Assembly (NCBI RefSeq): GCF_019645835.1 | Contig: NZ_CP080998.1 | Coordinates: forward strand, 1,240,001-1,304,000 | DNA length: 64,000 nt | Reading direction: 5' to 3' | From: Mycolicibacterium holsaticum DSM 44478 = JCM 12374 | Lineage (GTDB): Bacteria; Actinomycetota; Actinomycetes; Mycobacteriales; Mycobacteriaceae | Part shown: piece after piece, positions 63,171 through 64,000 of the stretch | Layout of the letters: each line of letters opens with the position of its first letter | Numbering within the stretch: the first letter of the stretch is position 1 | Notes under the pieces: model-generated | The model's database searches: none | Seen by the model: the letters and a program-made list of their open reading frames with translations, nothing else | Told to the model about the DNA's origin: nothing | Translations under genes and position numbers: made by a program

Positions 63171-63192
63171 ATATGAGACGGTCGTCACATAT
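63171..63192. promoter_or_regulatory. CRP/GlxR-like site upstream of the DUF485-symporter operon
   Basis: A 22-bp dyad with arms ATATGAGACGG and TCGTCACATAT matching at 9 of 11 positions. Its core TGAGA-N6-TCACA (63174-63178 and 63185-63189) fits the cAMP receptor protein consensus TGTGA-N6-TCACA with one mismatch. It lies 44 bp before the TTG start of DUF485. Control by a cAMP-responsive CRP is inferred; corynebacterial GlxR binds the same motif. Confidence 0.6.
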
Positions 63193-63568
63193 CGGCTGGT
63201 TCCCGCGCAGTTGGCAGCTCAAACTTCGCAGCGGGGTGATCGGCCACTCCGGCACGACGGATGGCCGGTGCCCGCGCAGCGACCGGCAAATCGTCAAAGC
63301 TGCGGCAGCCCAATGGGATCCGCGCCGGGTCGGCTACTGAACGGGGCAGGGCTATCCGGGTGGGCCGCCCCCGCCTGGTGCGCAACTCGCCAGGCCGTTC
63401 AGGTGATAGCCGTTGCGTTCCACACCCTCGCGGCGGCCATAGGTGCAATCTGTCCGTCTGCTAGGGGTGTACTACCGGTTATCGCCTACGAGCGCACACC
63501 CCGGTGACATGTGGTGCCGGATCATTGCGGCCGACCACTCGGACCTAGGTCGTCCTAGACTGGTCGGC
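63193..63568. other. Gene-free intergenic region with HhH-GPD promoter
   Basis: No convincing coding frame in 376 bp: the open frames here lack ribosome sites and normal codon patterns. At the right end, TAGACT (63556-63561) ends 7 nt before the GTG at 63569, as expected for a leaderless promoter of the next gene. Nothing else recognisable. Confidence 0.6.
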
Positions 63569-64000
63569 GTGGCGAAACTGCAGCTAGTTCAAGATCCTGC
63601 GGCCGACGCGCTGCTGGAGTCCAACCCGTTTGCGCTGCTGGTCGGCATGCTGCTCGACCAGCAGTACCCGATGGAGGCGGCGTTCGCCGGTCCGAAGAAG
63701 ATCGCCGACCGCATGTGCGGGCACCTCGACCCGAACGCGATCGCCGAGTACGACCCCGAGAAGTTCGCCGCGATGTGCTCGAAAACCCCTGCCATACATC
63801 GCTTTCCGGGGTCGATGGCCAAACGGATCCAGGCGCTGGCGCAACTGGTCGTCGACCGCTACGACGGTGACGCGGCCGCGCTGTGGACGGCGGGCGATCC
63901 CGACGGTGCCGAGGTACTGAGCCGGCTCAAGAGCCTGCCGGGCTTCGGCGAGCAGAAGGCGAAGATCTTTCTGGCGCTGCTGGGCAAGCAATACGGTGTG
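63569..64000 (+). CDS. HhH-GPD base-excision-repair family protein, C-terminus cut by window edge
   Basis: 144 codons visible, open at the window end. NPFALLVGMLLDQQYPMEAAFAGPKKIADRM and the helix-hairpin-helix LKSLPGFGEQKAKIFLALLGKQYGV are typical of the TIGR03252 uncharacterised HhH-GPD family, which are DNA glycosylase-like proteins. The catalytic Asp of typical HhH-GPD enzymes would lie beyond the window end, so activity cannot be judged. Start GTG 63569, leaderless by TAGACT 7 nt upstream. Confidence 0.85.
   Translation, partial: MAKLQLVQDPAADALLESNPFALLVGMLLDQQYPMEAAFAGPKKIADRMCGHLDPNAIAEYDPEKFAAMCSKTPAIHRFPGSMAKRIQALAQLVVDRYDGDAAALWTAGDPDGAEVLSRLKSLPGFGEQKAKIFLALLGKQYGV

Overview
The window is high-GC actinobacterial DNA that reads as a Mycobacterium, most likely a fast-growing Mycolicibacterium. 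Evidence is the dense coding, frequent GTG starts, an mce operon, MMPL, FadD/FadE/EchA, Mcr and DoxX families, and three gene blocks that I recognise from memory as matching the order in M. tuberculosis: Rv1106c-Rv1112 (3beta-HSD, xseB, xseA, Rv1109c, ispH, Rv1111c, ychF), Rv1142c-Rv1144 (echA10-like, mcr, SDR) and Rv1151c-Rv1155 (sirtuin, GntR, methyltransferase, flavin/F420 reductase). Species cannot be fixed from the sequence alone.

Layout. 1-3.9 kb: a cut-off arylsulfatase, a DUF5994 gene and an acyl-AMP/CoA ligase. 3.9-12.3 kb: the conserved housekeeping block, with a penicillin-binding lipoprotein inserted after ispH. 12.3-20.9 kb: an accessory stretch with a DUF222/HNH gene, a GNAT, a SigF-type sigma factor behind a SigF-type promoter, a divergent cadI/arsR metal(loid) pair, a permuted-papain protein, a class III nucleotide cyclase, an alpha/beta hydrolase, a TetR and a VOC protein. 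21.1-34.3 kb: one long operon, yrbEA-yrbEB-mceA-F, two Mce-associated membrane proteins, an epoxide-hydrolase-like enzyme and a wax-ester-synthase/DGAT-like protein. 34.3-40.8 kb: DoxX, a DUF3556 membrane protein behind a KstR-like palindrome, then a FadR-type GntR divergent from a thiolase-crotonase-acyl-CoA dehydrogenase operon. 40.8-46.3 kb: a fasciclin protein, two oxidoreductases, gamma-carbonic anhydrase, CPBP protease and an MFS exporter. 46.4-50.2 kb: echA10-like, mcr, SDR and nitronate monooxygenase. 50.3-54.8 kb: a 49-residue ORF, DoxX, and an MMPL-TetR-methyltransferase operon. 54.8-64 kb: an AbiEi/DUF559 nuclease gene bracketed by two copies of a 55-bp palindromic repeat, then the Rv1151c-Rv1155-like block, MFS, a DUF485-acetate/monocarboxylate symporter pair and a cut-off HhH-GPD protein.

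Working together. Much of the window concerns lipid and steroid handling: two KstR-type operators, Mce lipid import, acyl activation, beta-oxidation and alpha-methylacyl-CoA racemisation. Many monocistronic genes show a TANNNT box 6-8 nt before the start codon, which predicts leaderless transcripts. The least explained structure is a 55-bp palindromic repeat (46384, 54826, 55779) that always abuts the stop codon of a minus-strand gene. I saw no tRNA, rRNA, CRISPR array or complete insertion sequence.
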